64,000 nt of DNA, taken from an uncultured Candidatus Thioglobus sp. GTDB taxonomy: Bacteria; Pseudomonadota; Gammaproteobacteria; PS1; Pseudothioglobaceae. The notes beneath the pieces are model-generated. The model was given only the letters and a program-made list of their open reading frames with translations, was not told where the DNA came from and made no database searches. Positions 61,966 through 64,000 of this stretch are shown here, piece after piece. The stretch covers positions 1 to 64,000 of the forward strand of contig CAJQTG010000021.1 of NCBI GenBank assembly GCA_905618925.1, in the 5' to 3' direction. The position numbers were made by a program, and so were the translations under genes. The stretch's first letter is position 1; the number at the start of each line of letters is the position of its first letter.

Positions 61966-62967
61966 CTATTTTGAATTTGAAATTAACTCTTCAGCAAAGG
62001 CATTAATTTCTAATTGCCTATCTTTAACTATACTTTCACCTAAAGAAATAAGATAGTCTAAATAGTCTTTATCTGTATTGTCCATACTACTACTCTGATT
62101 ATCATCAAAAGAGCTATCCAGCCTAAGATAACTAGGGTTATTATCATATACTGCATTTAGTTGATAGTCAGAAGCTGAGGCTACTGCATTAGATGTTAAG
62201 TAAGAGCCTTGATAAAGCCATTCTGCTGCCCCCCAATTGGCTGTTACTTCACAATCAAGATTTGTAGTTTTTCTCCCTGTTCCAAGTGAAAGCATCATAG
62301 TGTCTTTTGCATGAAGATCTGAGTTATGATAGCGAAATTCAGCATAAGCTGAAAGGGCTGGATTGTTTGCAAAGACCCCTCCATCAATAAAACAACGATG
62401 CTCTTTATTGTTAACAGTAGAAATTTGAGCTGGAGGGAAGAATGTTAATGCAGATGTGGCGCCTCTTAGTAAATCTTTTACATAGAAATTATGTCTCGGA
62501 CTTATTAGTGCTTTTTGTTGACGAAAAAAATAGTTTTTGCCTCTTGATAAATCATAAACAGGTATTAGAGAAGGCTTTAAGAGGTCTTTAAGTTCTGATT
62601 TCCCAAAGTACTTTTGAAAAACAGATTCTAAGCCTTCAGGGTCATATTTTACGTTTACTATTCCAGAGACAGATTTGATCTCTTGAAATAAAGAGGAGCT
62701 GAAAATAATTTGACCATTTTCCAAATAAAGATCAAGAATTTCTTCAGAGCTATATTTTGGACGATTATTATTGTCAGGAGATAAAAGGCCAGCAATTATT
62801 ATGGCTCCAGTACTAGCACCTGAAAATAAATCAAAATAATCATGAATTCTTGAGTTTGGATTATTAGAAAGACGTTTAAGTAGTTTTTCGAGGTGTAACA
62901 ATACCACGGCGGGCACTATGCCTTTAATACCTCCTCCATCTATAGATAAAATTCTAGTCCTATTCAT
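61966..62967 (-). CDS. Patatin-like phospholipase (CapV/CBASS-effector-like fold)
   Basis: 333 aa; ILSIDGGGIKGIVPA oxyanion loop, GASTG nucleophile elbow, DGGVFANNP. Confidence 0.9.
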   Translation of the reverse strand: MNRTRILSIDGGGIKGIVPAVVLLHLEKLLKRLSNNPNSRIHDYFDLFSGASTGAIIIAGLLSPDNNNRPKYSSEEILDLYLENGQIIFSSSLFQEIKSVSGIVNVKYDPEGLESVFQKYFGKSELKDLLKPSLIPVYDLSRGKNYFFRQQKALISPRHNFYVKDLLRGATSALTFFPPAQISTVNNKEHRCFIDGGVFANNPALSAYAEFRYHNSDLHAKDTMMLSLGTGRKTTNLDCEVTANWGAAEWLYQGSYLTSNAVASASDYQLNAVYDNNPSYLRLDSSFDDNQSSSMDNTDKDYLDYLISLGESIVKDRQLEINAFAEELISNSK

Positions 62968-63354
62968 TTAAATTTATTATATTTGAATTATAGAGATTAA
63001 TAATATTAATCAATTAATTAGATATTTTTGGTTCACTAAAAACTAGAATAGATTTATGAATAAAATATTAGTATTTGGCTTACTAATCTTGAATATTGGG
63101 ATGAGAGTAATCAGTTAAGTATGACTATTTAATAAAAAAGAATAAAAGTAGTTTGAGAAATATCATTGTTAACTTTGTAGAGTTTTACAATACTCTTTCC
63201 CACTTCCATAATGAATCCTTTTGTAGCAGGGTTAATTAACCTCAGTAAAGCGTATATTCGCTACGCCATTTTTTAAATAGATTATAAAATCTCACTACTT
63301 TGAATACATTGTGTGAAAATGATGTTCATTTAGAACATAGATTCAAAATCCAAT

Positions 63355-64000
63355 GACTGTTGATTCAATTAAAGATAATGACGCTCTTAATGGTGAGATT
63401 TTTCCGACATTCGTTAGGTATCTGATTCCGTCTATTCTGGGCCTAATTGCGATGACATCTTCCTCATTGGTAGATGGCATTTTTATTGGAAACTATGTGG
63501 GTATTACTGCTCTGGCTGCAGTTAATCTCATCATTCCAATAATAACGCTCCTATTTGGCGTTAGCATGATGATGTCAATTGGCGGTTCAGTTCGAGCCGG
63601 TAAGTATCTTGGAGAAGGAAATAAGCCAGCTGCATCGGCAATTTTTAGTAAGTCAATAATTTCTATGGTGATCTATGCGCTGGTTCTGATAACGCTCACA
63701 CTTGCATTTGAAGATCAGATATTTGCGGGTCTAGGAGCTACTCAAGAGCTGTTTCCAGTGATGAGCGAGTATTACCGAATCATTATGCCATTTGTAATTT
63801 TTCAGTTGATTATTATCCCGCTGTATTTTTTCATTCGCTTGGATGGCTTACCTAATCTTGCCGCTGCTGCGCTTGGAGTTGGTGCGGTCGTTAATATTGC
63901 ACTGGACTATTTCTTTATTGCAGTTTATGACTGGGGATTAACTGGAGCTGCGTGGGCAACAGGCATATCAGAAGTTCTATCTCTACTAGTTATTATGTTT
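63355..64000 (+). CDS. MATE-family efflux transporter, partial (3' end beyond window)
   Basis: Open frame MTVDSIKDNDALNGEIFPTFVRYLIPSILGLIAMTSSSLVDGIFIGNYVG... to window end. Confidence 0.88.

Overview
The window reads as a contiguous, AT-rich, gene-dense bacterial chromosome segment. Gene content suggests a sulfur-oxidising gammaproteobacterium of the SUP05/Thioglobus/mussel-symbiont type; this is inferred from genes, not tested. Landmarks: an NtrY-like kinase with an unusually short NtrX-like regulator, followed by trkA-trkH; a membrane pyrophosphatase; a diaminopropionate ammonia-lyase/M24 peptidase pair beside a fossil Lrp/AsnC gene; a Fur-box-associated Fbp iron ABC system interleaved with a DUF4856 protein and a sterol-desaturase-family protein; argJ; cbbR-cbbL-cbbS-cbbQ-cbbO (form I RuBisCO) with small unknown genes and malonyl-CoA decarboxylase; a molybdenum-cofactor cluster; housekeeping genes (aspA, pdxB, ung, msbA, pyrG, der, hisS, dnaB, rplI-rpsR-rpsF, tsaB, ccmCDE, HU); tRNA-Val and tRNA-Asp; and, after the tRNA-Asp, a short accessory stretch with a CapV-like patatin and a MATE transporter. 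No CRISPR array, rRNA, IS transposase or intact prophage was seen. The points most worth checking are: a strong intrinsic terminator inside the coding sequence of the sterol-desaturase gene in the iron locus; the uncharacterised genes in the cbbQO neighbourhood; the NtrX-like regulator without an AAA+ domain; the Lrp fossil overlapping the dpaL 5' end; an imperfect copy of the tRNA-Asp 3' end about 144 bp downstream (possible att relic); and a tRNA promoter nested in the hup terminator. All calls come from reading the sequence and the supplied translations; no database search was run.
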